A DNA stretch of 64,000 nucleotides from assembly GCF_001189915.1 (NCBI RefSeq), contig NZ_LFLS01000001.1, forward strand, positions 248,001 through 312,000, in the 5' to 3' direction. Shown here one piece after another: positions 7,885 through 18,531 of this stretch. The DNA is from Herbaspirillum autotrophicum (GTDB lineage Bacteria; Pseudomonadota; Gammaproteobacteria; Burkholderiales; Burkholderiaceae_D). The notes under the pieces are model-generated. The model was not told the DNA's origin and searched no databases. It worked only from the letters and a program-made list of their open reading frames with translations. Made by a program: the position numbers and the translations under genes. Every line of letters starts with the position of its first letter. Within the stretch, counting starts at the first letter, position 1.

Positions 7885-8693
7885 GGGGAAGTGGTCGGAT
7901 ATGGCATCTGTCGGCTTCGGTAGCATCTGCGTGGTTGCTGTTCGGTTGTGTTGCGGTAACGCGGGATCAGGCTGCACAGCCGACGCTGCCGGATATGTCG
8001 GTGGCAGCGGTTCCGGCTGATGCGCAAAAGCGCGCGGATATTCGTTTGCAACTGGCTGCCGGCTATTACGAACGCGGTCAGTTCGCCGTCGCGCTTGAAG
8101 AGACGCGGCTGGCACTGGAGGCGAAACCGGATTTTGCCGACGCCTACAGTGTGCAGGCATTGATCTATATGGAAACCGGTGCTGCCGGCCAGGCCGAAAG
8201 CAGTTTTCGGCAGGCATTGCGGCTGGTGCCGGATAATCCGGATTTTTTGAATAATTACGGTTGGTTTTTGTGCAACAACGACCGTGCCGGCGAGAGCATT
8301 GCCTATTTTGAATCGGCCTTGAAGAACAAGTCTTATAAGTCACCGTCCAAAGCACTCGTCAACGCTGGCGTATGCAGTCTCAGGTTACAGAACAGGCCCG
8401 CAGCAGAGCGCTATTTTTCTCAGGCGTTTCAATACGAGCCCGGCAATTTAGTGGTTAATGTGAATTTGGCCAATTTGTATTTCGACAGCCGTGATTTCGA
8501 ACGTGCCCGTTTTCATATCGCTCCCGTAGTGAAGGGCGATATGGCGAGTGCAGATGTGTTGTGGTTAGCCATCAGGGTAGAGCGCAAACTGGGCAATCAG
8601 CAGGCCCAGAGCGAGTTGGCAGCGCAATTGCGCCGTCGCTATCCGGCTTCCCCGGAATACGCGGCTTATCAACGTGGAGTATTTGATGAGTGA
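7881..8693 (+). CDS. pilW: Type IV pilus biogenesis/stability lipoprotein PilW (PilF)
   Basis: The 270-residue TPR protein starts with GTG overlapping the rlmN stop. A short signal sequence ends in the lipobox LLFGC (Cys23). Tetratricopeptide repeats follow, for example [21 protein letters not shown] and [27 protein letters not shown]. In Neisseria and Pseudomonas the homologue (PilW/PilF) is an outer-membrane pilotin needed for secretin assembly and stable pili. The position between rlmN and rodZ is the conserved location of pilW in proteobacteria, which supports the name. Confidence 0.92.
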   Translation: MRGSGRIWHLSASVASAWLLFGCVAVTRDQAAQPTLPDMSVAAVPADAQKRADIRLQLAAGYYERGQFAVALEETRLALEAKPDFADAYSVQALIYMETGAAGQAESSFRQALRLVPDNPDFLNNYGWFLCNNDRAGESIAYFESALKNKSYKSPSKALVNAGVCSLRLQNRPAAERYFSQAFQYEPGNLVVNVNLANLYFDSRDFERARFHIAPVVKGDMASADVLWLAIRVERKLGNQQAQSELAAQLRRRYPASPEYAAYQRGVFDE

Positions 8694-9690
8694 TCAGCAG
8701 ATGAATGAGTTGCCGTCCCAAGAGCTTCCATCGGCTGTAGTTGAGTCGGCGCCCGTCGTATTGCCCGGCGCGCAACTGGCTGCATTGCGTCAGGCCAGGG
8801 GCTGGTCGGTAGAGCAGGTGGCCAGTCAGCTCAAGCTGGCGACACGCCAGGTGAATGCAATCGAAGCGGATAATTACGAGGCCTTGCCTGGCGCCGTTAT
8901 CATTCGCGGTTTTATTCGCGCCTATGCCAAATTGCTGGGTGTTGACAGTGGCGCATTGATGGCCTCGTTCCCCAAGGACAGCGCCGCCGAAAGTGTACCG
9001 GCACCGCAGCAGCGGGTGCTGTCGACACCATTTTCCGAGTCGCCGTTGCCACTGGGCAATCGCAGCAAGATTTCACCGGCTGTCGCTGGCGGCATCTTTG
9101 TCGCGATTGTGGCGGCAGCGGTGGTGGTCGCGGTGCAGCGGACCGATCTGCTGGCAGATGTACCGCAACTGGCCTGGCTCAAGCCTGCTGCGACTGCGCC
9201 GGTGTCCACCGAGGAAGTGCCGGAGCAATTGGCTGAAGCAAGCGGTGAGCCGGAAAAAAACCGACTCGATAAAGTCGATGGCGCAATCATCAATGCTTCT
9301 ACCGCCGCAGTCAGCAATTTGCCGGAACACATGGATCCGCCTGTAGTGGCGGCCAAGCCTGCGGCACCCGCAGTTGCCGCAGTGGCGCCAAAGCCTGTTG
9401 AGCCGGTCGCCAGCGTCGCTGCTGCCAGCGATGGCTTGACCATCAGCAAGAGCAAAGATCTGCTGCATTTGAAATTCCGTGAAGATTCATGGGTCGAAAT
9501 CCGGCGCGCCGACAAGACCACCATGATTTCGCGTTTGCTCAAGGCAGGTACTGCCGAGTCGTTCGATATCACTGAACCCGTGATGCTGGTGGTGGGTAAT
9601 GCCAGCGGAGTTGATGCCACACTGCGCGGCGCCACGCTCGACCTCAAGGGCGATACCAACAGCAATGTGGCGCGTCTGAGTCTGAAATAA
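8686..9690 (+). CDS. rodZ: RodZ-like helix-turn-helix membrane protein
   Basis: The 334-residue protein has a cytoplasmic Xre-type HTH (about 25-90, RGWSVEQVASQLKLATRQVNAIE) and one transmembrane helix (about 130-150, AVAGGIFVAIVAAAVVVAVQ). An Ala/Pro-rich linker and a C-terminal DUF4115 domain (SWVEIRRADKT...) follow. RodZ links the MreB cytoskeleton to cell-wall synthesis. The gene sits just before ispG, as in many proteobacteria. The ATG at 8686 overlaps the pilW stop; a GTG at 8674 is in frame, but its GTGGAG fits better as the ribosome site. Confidence 0.88.
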   Translation: MSDQQMNELPSQELPSAVVESAPVVLPGAQLAALRQARGWSVEQVASQLKLATRQVNAIEADNYEALPGAVIIRGFIRAYAKLLGVDSGALMASFPKDSAAESVPAPQQRVLSTPFSESPLPLGNRSKISPAVAGGIFVAIVAAAVVVAVQRTDLLADVPQLAWLKPAATAPVSTEEVPEQLAEASGEPEKNRLDKVDGAIINASTAAVSNLPEHMDPPVVAAKPAAPAVAAVAPKPVEPVASVAAASDGLTISKSKDLLHLKFREDSWVEIRRADKTTMISRLLKAGTAESFDITEPVMLVVGNASGVDATLRGATLDLKGDTNSNVARLSLK

Positions 9691-9696
9691 ATCTGT

Positions 9697-10965
9697 ATGT
9701 CATCTTCTCCATTTCCAATCGCGTCCGGTCCGCTGGCGCGTCGTCAGAGCCGTCGTGCCGTGATCAGTCATGGCGATCGTCAGGTATTCGTGGGTGGTGG
9801 TGCGCCGGTGATGGTGCAGTCCATGACCAATACCGATACCGCAGATGCGATCGGTACTGCGATCCAGATCAAGGATCTGGCGCGTGCCGGTTCGGAAGTC
9901 GTGCGCATTACCGTCAATTCGCCGGAAGCCGCGGCGGCAGTAGCGCCGATTCGTGAGCAACTCGATCGCATGGGGGTGGATGTGCCGCTGGTCGGCGACT
10001 TTCACTACAACGGTCACACGCTGCTCAATGATTATCCTGATTGCGCGCAGGCCTTGTCGAAGTACCGGATCAATCCGGGCAATGTCGGCAAGGGCGCCAA
10101 ACGCGATACGCAATTTGCGCAAATGATCGAAGTGGCATGCCGCTACGACAAGCCGGTCCGTATCGGTGTCAACTGGGGCAGTCTCGATCAGGCATTGCTG
10201 GCGCGTATCATGGACGAAAATGCCGGGCGCAAGGAGCCGTGGCCGGCGCAGGCGGTGATGTATGAAGCGCTGGTGACATCGGCGATTGAAAACGCGCAGC
10301 GGGCAGAACAACTGGGGCTGGCGGGTGACAAGATCATCCTGTCCTGTAAAGTGTCCGGCGTGCAGGATCTGATTGCGGTCTATCGCGAGCTGGCGCGTCG
10401 TTGCGATTATCCGTTGCATCTCGGCTTGACCGAAGCCGGTATGGGCAGCAAGGGCATCGTGGCATCGACGGCGGCATTGTCGGTGCTGTTGCAAGAGGGC
10501 ATTGGTGATACGATCCGTATCTCGCTGACGCCGGAGCCGGGTGGCGACCGTACCCGGGAAGTCATCGTCGGGCAGGAAATTCTGCAAACCATGGGCTTGC
10601 GCAAATTCACGCCGATGGTGATCGCTTGTCCCGGATGTGGTCGGACCACGTCAACAGTGTTTCAGGATCTGGCCGACAAGATTCAGACCTATCTGCGCGA
10701 TCAGATGCCGCACTGGAAGGGCGAATATCCCGGCGTCGAAAGCATGAATGTGGCCGTGATGGGATGCATCGTCAACGGTCCGGGCGAATCCAAGCACGCC
10801 AATATCGGCATCAGTCTGCCGGGCACCGGCGAGTCGCCGGCAGCACCGGTTTTCATCGATGGCGAGAAAAGAATGACCTTGCGCGGCGAACGTATCGCCG
10901 AGGAATTTCAGGCAATTGTGCTGGAATATGTACAGACCCGCTACAGCAAAAAAGTCGCGGCCTGA
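9697..10965 (+). CDS. ispG: 4-hydroxy-3-methylbut-2-en-1-yl diphosphate synthase
   Basis: IspG (GcpE) carries out the penultimate step of the MEP isoprenoid pathway, reducing MEcPP to HMBPP with a 4Fe-4S cluster. The 422-residue protein shows GDFHYNGH near the N-terminus and cluster ligands in ACPGCGRTT and [11 protein letters not shown]. It starts six bases after rodZ and is followed by hisS, the usual order. Confidence 0.97.
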   Translation: MSSSPFPIASGPLARRQSRRAVISHGDRQVFVGGGAPVMVQSMTNTDTADAIGTAIQIKDLARAGSEVVRITVNSPEAAAAVAPIREQLDRMGVDVPLVGDFHYNGHTLLNDYPDCAQALSKYRINPGNVGKGAKRDTQFAQMIEVACRYDKPVRIGVNWGSLDQALLARIMDENAGRKEPWPAQAVMYEALVTSAIENAQRAEQLGLAGDKIILSCKVSGVQDLIAVYRELARRCDYPLHLGLTEAGMGSKGIVASTAALSVLLQEGIGDTIRISLTPEPGGDRTREVIVGQEILQTMGLRKFTPMVIACPGCGRTTSTVFQDLADKIQTYLRDQMPHWKGEYPGVESMNVAVMGCIVNGPGESKHANIGISLPGTGESPAAPVFIDGEKRMTLRGERIAEEFQAIVLEYVQTRYSKKVAA

Positions 10966-11028
10966 TGGCCGTGAGCGCCCCGCGCGTTGACGCGGGCACT
11001 TCGAATAAAACATTACTCGTAAAAAAGC

Positions 11029-12378
11029 ATGTCAGAAAACAAGAAAGCTGAAAAAATCGTTGGCGTCAAAGGCATGAATGACATTCTGCCGGCCGATGCT
11101 CCCTTGTGGGAATTGTTTGAAAACACCGTCTACACGGTATTGAAAAGCTACGGCTTTCAGCAGATCCGCACGCCCATCGTCGAACCGACCGCCTTGTTTT
11201 CGCGCGGCCTGGGTGAAGTCACCGATATCGTCGAAAAAGAAATGTATTCATTCGTTGATTCGATGAACGGCGACAATCTGACGCTGCGTCCGGAAAATAC
11301 CGCCAGCGTGGTGCGTGCCGCACTTGAACACAATCTGACCTATGACGGCCCGAAGCGTCTGTGGTATGCCGGCCCGATGTTCCGTCATGAGCGGCCGCAA
11401 CGCGGACGTTATCGTCAGTTCCATCAGGTCGGTGCCGAAGCCATCGGCTTTACCGGTCCGGATATCGACGCTGAACTGATCATGATGTGCCAGCGTTTGT
11501 GGGATGATCTCGGCCTGGAAAACATTCGCCTGGAACTGAATTCGATTGGCGATGCGGAAGAGCGCAACAAGCACCGCGTCGACCTGATCGCCTATTTCGA
11601 GCAGCACAAGAGTTTGCTGGATGCCGATGCACAACGTCGTCTGCATGCCAATCCGCTGCGGATTCTGGATACCAAGAATCCGGCCATGCAGGAAATGGTC
11701 AATGCGGCACCGCAACTGATCAATTACCTCGGTGAAGAATCGCGCGCGCATTTTGAAGGTGTGCAAAAGATTCTCCGGCACAACAATATTCCGTTCACGA
11801 TCAATCCGCGCCTGGTGCGCGGCATGGATTATTACAACCGCACCGTGTTCGAATGGGTGACCGATCAGTTGGGTTCGCAAGGTACCGTCTGCGGCGGTGG
11901 CCGTTATGATCCGCTGATCGAAATGTTCGGCGGCAAGCCGACGCCAGCCTGCGGTTTTGCCATGGGCGTAGAGCGGTTGCTGGAATTGATGAAGGCCAGC
12001 GGCGAGCAATTCGCACCGAATCAGTGCGATATCTATCTGGTCCATCAGGGCGAGGCAGCGCAGTTGCAATCTTTTGTGCTGGCCGAGAGATTGCGCAATG
12101 CCGGACTCGATGTTGTGCTACATTGCGCATCGGCGAATGCCGGTGGCAGTTTCAAGGCGCAGATGAAACGCGCCGACGGCAGTGGCGCTGCCTTTGCGGT
12201 CATTATCGGCGAAGACGAAGTAGCGCAGGCGACGGCGACGGTGAAGAACTTGCGCAGTACAGATGGCGCCAGCGTGCAGGTCACGATTCCTTTCGATACC
12301 GTATCCGACTATATCGTCGATCAGATCACGGGCGATGATGATCATGGTCACGACCATACGCATTGCACCCACCATTAA
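11029..12378 (+). CDS. hisS: Histidine--tRNA ligase with a His-rich C-terminal tail
   Basis: This class II aminoacyl-tRNA synthetase charges tRNA-His. The 449-residue protein has motif 2 ([17 protein letters not shown]), the histidine-binding [14 protein letters not shown] segment, and motif 3 ([13 protein letters not shown]). The anticodon-binding domain is C-terminal. The last ~15 residues are [15 protein letters not shown], a His/Asp-rich extension not needed for catalysis and longer than the E. coli enzyme (about 424 residues). Such a tail could bind metal. The related HisZ is encoded at 19637-20788. Confidence 0.97.
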   Translation: MSENKKAEKIVGVKGMNDILPADAPLWELFENTVYTVLKSYGFQQIRTPIVEPTALFSRGLGEVTDIVEKEMYSFVDSMNGDNLTLRPENTASVVRAALEHNLTYDGPKRLWYAGPMFRHERPQRGRYRQFHQVGAEAIGFTGPDIDAELIMMCQRLWDDLGLENIRLELNSIGDAEERNKHRVDLIAYFEQHKSLLDADAQRRLHANPLRILDTKNPAMQEMVNAAPQLINYLGEESRAHFEGVQKILRHNNIPFTINPRLVRGMDYYNRTVFEWVTDQLGSQGTVCGGGRYDPLIEMFGGKPTPACGFAMGVERLLELMKASGEQFAPNQCDIYLVHQGEAAQLQSFVLAERLRNAGLDVVLHCASANAGGSFKAQMKRADGSGAAFAVIIGEDEVAQATATVKNLRSTDGASVQVTIPFDTVSDYIVDQITGDDDHGHDHTHCTHH

Positions 12379-12411
12379 TCATTATTCATACTTTCAGACT
12401 CAGACTATTTC

Positions 12412-13062
12412 ATGGCATACGATCTCGAAGAGCAGGAACAAATTGCATCCATCAAAGACTGGTGGAACAAGTACGGCAATCTGGTGACATGGCTGCTGAT
12501 CATCGTGCTGGCCGGCTATGGTGCATGGAGCGGCTGGAATATCTATCAAAGCCGTCAGGCGCAACAGGCATCGCAACTGTTCGAAGAACAGCAGAAGGCT
12601 GCCGAAGCCAAGGATAATGCCAAGGTGCAGCGTGCCGCGACGGATATGCAAGACAAGTTCAGCGGTACTGCCTATGCGCAGATGAGCGCGCTGGTGGCTG
12701 CCAAAACCGCGTTCGAAGCCAATGATGCCGAGTCCGCCAAGAAGCAGTTGCAATGGGTGATTGATCATGGTCGTGGCGATGATTACAAAGCGATTGCCGC
12801 AGTTCGTCTGGCTGGCTTGTTGCTGGATGCCAAGGCTTATGACGAAGCACTGAAAGTGTTGTCGGGCAGCTACCCGGCGCAGTTTGCCGGCGCCATTGCT
12901 GATCGCAAGGGCGATGTGCTGGTGGCACAGGACAAGCGCGAAGAAGCGCGCGTTGCCTATCAGTTGGCGCTCGACAAGACCGAACAAAAAGATCCTGGCC
13001 GTCAATTGATTCAGCTCAAGCTGGATGCAATCGGTGGCGCACCTGCCAAAGCCGCGGCTTGA
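12412..13062 (+). CDS. yfgM: YfgM-type ancillary SecYEG translocon subunit
   Basis: The 216-residue inner-membrane protein has a short cytoplasmic N-terminus (MAYDLEEQEQIASIKDWW), one transmembrane helix (about 24-42) and a periplasmic TPR-like domain. This matches YfgM/DUF2133, which in E. coli binds the Sec translocon and periplasmic chaperones such as PpiD; a ppiD gene is present at 33412. It sits between hisS and bamB, its conserved place. Coordinates and start are firm. Confidence 0.93.
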   Translation: MAYDLEEQEQIASIKDWWNKYGNLVTWLLIIVLAGYGAWSGWNIYQSRQAQQASQLFEEQQKAAEAKDNAKVQRAATDMQDKFSGTAYAQMSALVAAKTAFEANDAESAKKQLQWVIDHGRGDDYKAIAAVRLAGLLLDAKAYDEALKVLSGSYPAQFAGAIADRKGDVLVAQDKREEARVAYQLALDKTEQKDPGRQLIQLKLDAIGGAPAKAAA

Positions 13063-13107
13063 TGGCGAATCAGATTCATCGTGAAATCCTGCAAGAGGAA
13101 AAACAAT

Positions 13108-14280
13108 ATGCGTAGTGAGTCACAAGTCAGATCCGGGCGCGCGGCAAAATTGGCGGCAACGTTGGTCAGTTGCGGTGCCATCGCAGTGTTGTCGGGTTGT
13201 TCGTTGTTTTCGAGCAAGAAAGATCCCAATCCACCGGCACCGCTGGTTGAATTCAAGCAAAGCTTGCGTACCCAGACCTTGTGGACGGTATCGATCGGCA
13301 AGGCCGGCACCTTCCTGTTTTCACCGGCAGTGGCCAAGGGCAGCGTGTTTGCGGCAGCCGCTGACGGCAACGTCACCCGCATTGATGTCGTCACCGGTCA
13401 GACCGTCTGGCGTGTCAGCGCTGGCACGTCGCTGACGGCCGGCGTCGGCAGCGATGGCAATACCGTTGCCGTGGTCGGTGAAAAAGGCCAGGTGCAGGCA
13501 TTCGACGCCAATGGCAAGTCACTCTGGAAGGCACAGGCGCCAAGTGAAGTGTTGTCAGCGCCGGCAGTTGGTCAGGGGCTGGTGGTGGTGCGCAGTATCG
13601 ATAACCGCATTTCGGCATTCGACGCTGAAACCGGCGCCCGTCGCTGGAGCGTGCAGCGGCCGTTGCCGACGTTGACCTTGCGCACGGCGCCGGGTATCGT
13701 GCTGGACAGTCAGACGGCGTTTGTGGCCTTGCCTGGCGGCCGTTTGTCGGCATTGGCGCTCAACAATGGCGGCCCGCGCTGGGAAATCGCTGTCGGCGAT
13801 CCGCGTGGCACCACCGAGCTGGAACGTATTGCCGATGTCTCGGGCATGCCGGCAGTCGGTGTGCGTGATGTCTGCGCAGTGGCCTATCAGGGCCGGATCG
13901 GCTGTTTCGATCTGGGCAACGGCAATGTGCGCTGGGTCAAGGATTTCTCCAGCAATGTCGGCGTCACCCTGAGCGACAGCTATCTGTTTGCCGCTGACGA
14001 CAAGGGCGGTGTTACTCAGTTTGCACGCGACACCGGTGCAGCTCTGTGGCGCAACAGCAAGCTGGCCAATCGTCAGTTGTCTGCGCCAATCGGTATTGGC
14101 CGCTCGGTCGCGGTTGGCGACTATCAGGGGTATATTCATTTCCTGTCCCGTGAAGACGGGGCATTCGTCGCCCGTACAAGTACTGACGGCAGTCCGATTC
14201 AAGCCACCCCGGTGGCTGCCGGACAAGCAGTCATTTTTCAAACTCAAGCAGGTTCCTTGGTCGCTCTGACGACAGAATAA
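13108..14280 (+). CDS. bamB: Outer membrane protein assembly lipoprotein BamB
   Basis: BamB is the beta-propeller lipoprotein of the BAM complex that inserts outer-membrane proteins. From ATG 13108 the product has 390 residues, with a signal peptide and lipobox LSGC (Cys31). It then shows repeated PQQ-like blades, such as VFAAAADGNVTRIDVVTGQTVWRVSAG and NRISAFDAETGARRWSV. The start is set by AGAGGAAA upstream; an in-frame GTG at 13081 is less likely. It lies between yfgM and der, the classic neighbourhood. Confidence 0.96.
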   Translation: MRSESQVRSGRAAKLAATLVSCGAIAVLSGCSLFSSKKDPNPPAPLVEFKQSLRTQTLWTVSIGKAGTFLFSPAVAKGSVFAAAADGNVTRIDVVTGQTVWRVSAGTSLTAGVGSDGNTVAVVGEKGQVQAFDANGKSLWKAQAPSEVLSAPAVGQGLVVVRSIDNRISAFDAETGARRWSVQRPLPTLTLRTAPGIVLDSQTAFVALPGGRLSALALNNGGPRWEIAVGDPRGTTELERIADVSGMPAVGVRDVCAVAYQGRIGCFDLGNGNVRWVKDFSSNVGVTLSDSYLFAADDKGGVTQFARDTGAALWRNSKLANRQLSAPIGIGRSVAVGDYQGYIHFLSREDGAFVARTSTDGSPIQATPVAAGQAVIFQTQAGSLVALTTE

Positions 14281-14286
14281 TTATTG

Positions 14287-15630
14287 ATGAAGCCGGTTAT
14301 AGCACTCGTAGGTCGCCCCAACGTCGGTAAGTCGACGCTGTTCAATCGGCTCACTCGTTCGCGCGATGCGTTGGTCGCAGACTTGCCCGGATTGACCCGG
14401 GACCGTCACTACGGCGAAGGCCGGGTCGGCGAACGTCCTTTTCTGGTGATTGATACCGGTGGTTTCGAGCCGGTCGCCAAAGAAGGTATCATGCACGAGA
14501 TGGCCAAGCAGACCAAGCAGGCAGTGGTCGAGGCCGATGTCGTCATTTTCATTGTCGATGGTCGTCAGGGGCTGACCCCGCATGACAAGACGATCACCGA
14601 CTTCCTGCGCAAATCCGGTCGTTCCGTGATGCTGGTAGTGAACAAGGCCGAGGGCATGAAGTACACCTCGGTCACAGCGGAATTTTACGAGCTGGGGCTG
14701 GGCGATCCGTATGTGATTTCCGCCGCGCACGGCGACGGCGTCGCCGATCTGGTCGATGAAGCACTCGATATCGCGCTGGTGCAGCGCCCGGATCTCGGCG
14801 AAGAAGCCGATTCCAAGGTGTCCGGTATCAAGATCGCGATCGTGGGACGTCCCAACGTCGGCAAATCGACGCTGGTCAATACCTTGCTCGGCGAAGAACG
14901 GGTCATCGCTTTCGACATGCCAGGCACTACGCGTGATTCGATTGAAATTCCGTTCGAACGCGGCGGGCAGCAATACACGCTGATCGATACCGCCGGTATC
15001 CGCCGGCGAGGCAAAGTGTTCGAAGCAATTGAAAAATTTTCGGTGGTCAAGACGCTGCAATCGATCTCGGAAGCGAACGTCGTGCTGTTGCTGCTGGATG
15101 CACAGCAAGACATTTCCGAGCAAGATGCGCACATCGCCGGTTTCGTGCTCGAATCGGGCCGGGCGCTGGTGGTTGGCGTCAACAAGTGGGATGGTCTGCA
15201 AAGCGATCGCCGCGATGAAATCAAAATGGATCTGGAACGCAAGCTGAGCTTTTTGTCATTTGCCAAAACGCATTTCATTTCTGCACTGAAATCGACCGGC
15301 ATCGGGCCGGTCATGAAGTCGATTGACGCGGCCTACGCGGCGGCCATGTCGAACCTGACGACGCCGAAGCTGACACGGGCGCTGATCGAGGCTGTAGAGC
15401 ATCAGCAGCCGCGTCGCAAGGGCTCAATCCGGCCGAAATTGCGCTATGCGCACCAGGGTGGCATGAACCCGCCAGTCGTCGTGATTCACGGCAATGCCCT
15501 GGAAGGTGTCGATGAAGGCTACAAACGTTATCTGGAAAAGCATTTTCGTGAAACTTTCTCGCTGGTCGGCACTCCACTCCGTATTGAGTTTCGCTCAAGT
15601 AAAAACCCATTCATCCGCCAGGATAAATAA
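14287..15630 (+). CDS. der: Ribosome biogenesis GTPase Der (EngA)
   Basis: Der has two tandem GTPase domains and a KH-like C-terminal domain and acts in 50S subunit maturation. Both P-loops are intact (GRPNVGKST near residue 8 and again near residue 185), as are the G3 motifs DTGG and DTAG and the G4 motifs NKAE and NKWD. The length of 447 residues is standard. A TTG immediately before ATG 14287 is in frame, but the ATG is the natural start. Confidence 0.97.
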   Translation: MKPVIALVGRPNVGKSTLFNRLTRSRDALVADLPGLTRDRHYGEGRVGERPFLVIDTGGFEPVAKEGIMHEMAKQTKQAVVEADVVIFIVDGRQGLTPHDKTITDFLRKSGRSVMLVVNKAEGMKYTSVTAEFYELGLGDPYVISAAHGDGVADLVDEALDIALVQRPDLGEEADSKVSGIKIAIVGRPNVGKSTLVNTLLGEERVIAFDMPGTTRDSIEIPFERGGQQYTLIDTAGIRRRGKVFEAIEKFSVVKTLQSISEANVVLLLLDAQQDISEQDAHIAGFVLESGRALVVGVNKWDGLQSDRRDEIKMDLERKLSFLSFAKTHFISALKSTGIGPVMKSIDAAYAAAMSNLTTPKLTRALIEAVEHQQPRRKGSIRPKLRYAHQGGMNPPVVVIHGNALEGVDEGYKRYLEKHFRETFSLVGTPLRIEFRSSKNPFIRQDK

Positions 15631-15744
15631 GCAGGTCGTTTTGGCGTATATTTGGAAAACATTCACAAAGCATAAGTTGGTCAAGCACTTGAAATTTTTC
15701 GATGTGCCTCCAAGTCCTAATCACAACAACACAGTGGAGCTGCC

Positions 15745-15984
15745 ATGAGCAACAAAGGGCAATTATTACAAGACCCATTTCTTAACGCGTTGAGAAAAGA
15801 ACACGTACCCGTATCGATCTATCTGGTCAACGGTATCAAACTGCAAGGCCACGTAGAGTCATTTGACCAATACGTTGTCCTGTTGCGCAATACCGTGACC
15901 CAGATGGTCTACAAACATGCCATTTCTACAGTCGTACCAGCACGCGCAGTCAACCTCAGTCTCGACTCTGCAGACGCAGAATAA
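15745..15984 (+). CDS. hfq: RNA chaperone Hfq
   Basis: Hfq is the hexameric Sm-like protein that pairs small RNAs with mRNAs. The 79-residue protein starts [23 protein letters not shown], with the Sm1 motif [19 protein letters not shown] and the Sm2 segment YKHAIST. The C-terminal tail is very short, as in other betaproteobacteria. A GTGGAG ribosome site precedes it. The 114-base gap before it probably holds its promoter, but I cannot name one confidently. hflX follows, the usual order. Confidence 0.98.
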   Translation: MSNKGQLLQDPFLNALRKEHVPVSIYLVNGIKLQGHVESFDQYVVLLRNTVTQMVYKHAISTVVPARAVNLSLDSADAE

Positions 15985-16011
15985 TGGTTTATCCCGCCGG
16001 CAATACGCCGT

Positions 16012-17148
16012 GTGCATTTTGATATGCGTGCCGCGCTAGTCGGCCTGGATTTCGGCAAGAACGATTTTGCCGCAAGTCTGGATGAATTGTTTTTGCTGGC
16101 AAAGTCGGCCGGCGCCGAGCCCGTGACAACCATCACGGGCCGGCGTGCTGCACCCGATGCTGCATTGTTTGTCGGTTCCGGCAAGGCGCAGGAAATTGCC
16201 GATGCCGTTGCCGACATGCAACTCGACATTGTCATCTTCAATCATGCCTTGTCTCCTGCGCAACAGCGCAATCTCGAACGCGTGCTGCAAACGCGGGTAC
16301 TTGATCGTACCAGTCTGATCCTGGATATCTTTGCGCAACGGGCCAAAAGCCACGAGGGCAAGGTTCAGGTCGAGCTGGCGCAACTGCAGCACCTTGCCAC
16401 CCGTCTGATTCGCGGCTGGACTCACCTGGAACGTCAAAAGGGCGGTATCGGCCTGCGCGGTCCCGGTGAAACCCAGCTTGAAACCGACCGCCGTTTGCTC
16501 GGCGACCGGGTCAAGGCCTTGCGCGGGCAGCTCGAAAAGCTGCACCGGCAACATGCCACGCAGCGCCGGGCGCGCGGTCGCAATGACACGTTCTCGGTGT
16601 CGCTGGTCGGTTATACGAATGCGGGGAAATCCTCCATATTCAACGCCATGGCCAAGGCCGGGGTGTATGCGGCCAATCAGCTGTTCGCCACACTCGATAC
16701 CACCTCGCGCAGGGTGTACCTGGGCGAAGCAGGGCACGTGGTAATTTCCGATACGGTCGGTTTCATTCGTGAATTGCCGCATCAACTGGTAGCTGCCTTC
16801 CGCGCGACACTGGAAGAAACCATTCATGCCGATTTGCTGTTGCATGTTGTCGATGCGGCAAGTCCGGTGCGCATGGAGCAGATCGAGCAGGTCAATCTGG
16901 TGCTCAAGGAAATCGGCGCGGATCACATCCCGCAGATTCTGGTCTGGAACAAGATTGACGCAGCAGGGCTGGAACCTGCTGTGGAGCAAGATGAGTATGA
17001 TAGAATTCACCGGGTTTTTGTCAGTGCGAAAACTGGTGCCGGCTTGGACTTGCTGAGGCAGTCGATTGCCGATTCGCTCAAGTCGTCGATAGAGGCTCGG
17101 AGGGGTGGTCAGTCCCGGGTTGTCGATTCTCAAGATGTGCACGTCTGA
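16012..17148 (+). CDS. hflX: Ribosome-associated GTPase HflX
   Basis: HflX binds the 50S subunit and splits stalled ribosomes, for example under heat stress. The 378-residue protein has the HflX N-terminal domain and its coiled linker with the GGIGLRGPGETQLETDRR signature. The GTPase domain has P-loop GYTNAGKS (about residue 200), DTVGFIRELP and NKID. The start is uncertain: GTG 16012 gives MHFDMRAALVG and ATG 16024 is four codons on; neither has a clear ribosome site. Confidence 0.95.
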   Translation: MHFDMRAALVGLDFGKNDFAASLDELFLLAKSAGAEPVTTITGRRAAPDAALFVGSGKAQEIADAVADMQLDIVIFNHALSPAQQRNLERVLQTRVLDRTSLILDIFAQRAKSHEGKVQVELAQLQHLATRLIRGWTHLERQKGGIGLRGPGETQLETDRRLLGDRVKALRGQLEKLHRQHATQRRARGRNDTFSVSLVGYTNAGKSSIFNAMAKAGVYAANQLFATLDTTSRRVYLGEAGHVVISDTVGFIRELPHQLVAAFRATLEETIHADLLLHVVDAASPVRMEQIEQVNLVLKEIGADHIPQILVWNKIDAAGLEPAVEQDEYDRIHRVFVSAKTGAGLDLLRQSIADSLKSSIEARRGGQSRVVDSQDVHV

Positions 17149-17208
17149 TTCATTGACGCGCATTTTCTTTTGATTCTTTCCACAAATAATTAAGCCGGAT
17201 CGCAACGC

Positions 17209-18531
17209 ATGCTTGTTTCTTTATTCAAAAAACTCGGTTTGAAATTCTCGTTGAACGATCCCCAGTGGGGCCGCGGTTCACAGGATGACAACAACCGTCA
17301 AAATCAGAATAACGGCGGTAACGGCAACAAGAAGCCGCCCAACGACGGACCTCCCGACCTCGATCAGTTGTGGCGTGATTTCAATCAGCGTATCAGTCGC
17401 CTGCTGGGCGGCAAGAACGGTGGCGGCAATTCCGGCGACGGTGACGGCGGCGGTGGCTTCAAGAAGGGCGACATCAAGGGTGCCGGTATCGGCGCCGGCG
17501 TGATTGCCGTCATTGTCGCCTTCCTGTGGCTGGCCAGTGGCTTCTTCATCGTGCAGGAAGGTCAGACCGCGGTCGTCATGACCTTCGGCAAATACAGCCA
17601 TACCACGCTGCCGGGTTTCAACTGGCGCTGGCCGTATCCGCTGCAAAGCCATGAAATCGTCAACGTCTCGCAAGTACGGACGGCCGAGATCGGCTATCGC
17701 GGCAATGCCCGCAACAAGCAACTCAAAGAATCGCTGATGCTGACTGACGATGAAAACATCATCGATATCCAGTTCGCCGTGCAATACAAACTCAAGAACG
17801 CTGCTGAATGGTTGTTCAACAACCGCGATCAGGATGAAACCGTGCGTCAGGTTGCAGAAACCGCGATTCGCGAAATCGTCGGTCGCAGCAAGATGGACTT
17901 CGTGCTCTATGAGGGCCGCGAAAAGGTGGCGCTTGATGTCGGTCAGTTGATGCAGCAGATTCTGGATCGCTACAAGTCCGGCGTGCAGATCACCAACGTG
18001 ACCATGCAGGGCGTGCAGCCACCGGAACAGGTGCAGGCCGCATTCGATGATGCCGTGAAAGCAGGTCAGGATCGCGAGCGTCAAAAGAATGAAGGTCAGG
18101 CTTATGCCAATGACGTGATTCCGAAGGCCAGCGGTGCCGCTTCGCGTCTGCTGGAAGAAGCCGAAGCCTATCGCTCACGCATTGTGGCCAACGCCGAGGG
18201 TGATGCCTCGCGCTTCAAGCAGGTATTGGACGAATACCAGAAAGCACCGGCCGTGACCCGCGACCGTATGTATCTGGAAACCATGCAGCAGATCTTCTCG
18301 AACACCACCAAGGTGATGGTCGACGCCAAGAATGGCAACAATCTGTTGTATTTGCCTTTGGATAAATTGATTCAGCAATCCGGCGCCGAGAGCGCAGCCA
18401 AGCCAGCGGTACCGGCAGCTGCAGCAACCGCACCGACCACTTCGGGGAATGATGCAGTGTATTCAGCAGATGTACAACGCGACTCCCGCACCCGCGATGC
18501 GCGCGATTCACGTGATCGGGAGGTGCGCTGA
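17209..18531 (+). CDS. hflK: FtsH protease activity modulator HflK
   Basis: HflK is a prohibitin/SPFH-domain membrane protein that, with HflC, forms large rings around the AAA protease FtsH. The 440-residue protein has an Asn/Gly-rich cytoplasmic N-terminus (about 1-90) and a single membrane helix (about 97-118). The SPFH domain follows (VQEGQTAVVMTFGKY...), then a long helical region and an Ala-rich tail. Its stop overlaps the hflC ATG by one base. Confidence 0.96.
   Translation: MLVSLFKKLGLKFSLNDPQWGRGSQDDNNRQNQNNGGNGNKKPPNDGPPDLDQLWRDFNQRISRLLGGKNGGGNSGDGDGGGGFKKGDIKGAGIGAGVIAVIVAFLWLASGFFIVQEGQTAVVMTFGKYSHTTLPGFNWRWPYPLQSHEIVNVSQVRTAEIGYRGNARNKQLKESLMLTDDENIIDIQFAVQYKLKNAAEWLFNNRDQDETVRQVAETAIREIVGRSKMDFVLYEGREKVALDVGQLMQQILDRYKSGVQITNVTMQGVQPPEQVQAAFDDAVKAGQDRERQKNEGQAYANDVIPKASGAASRLLEEAEAYRSRIVANAEGDASRFKQVLDEYQKAPAVTRDRMYLETMQQIFSNTTKVMVDAKNGNNLLYLPLDKLIQQSGAESAAKPAVPAAAATAPTTSGNDAVYSADVQRDSRTRDARDSRDREVR

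Noticed and set aside
6634-8355. A 573-codon minus-strand frame over rlmN and pilW
   Set aside because: Antisense shadow of two well-recognised genes.
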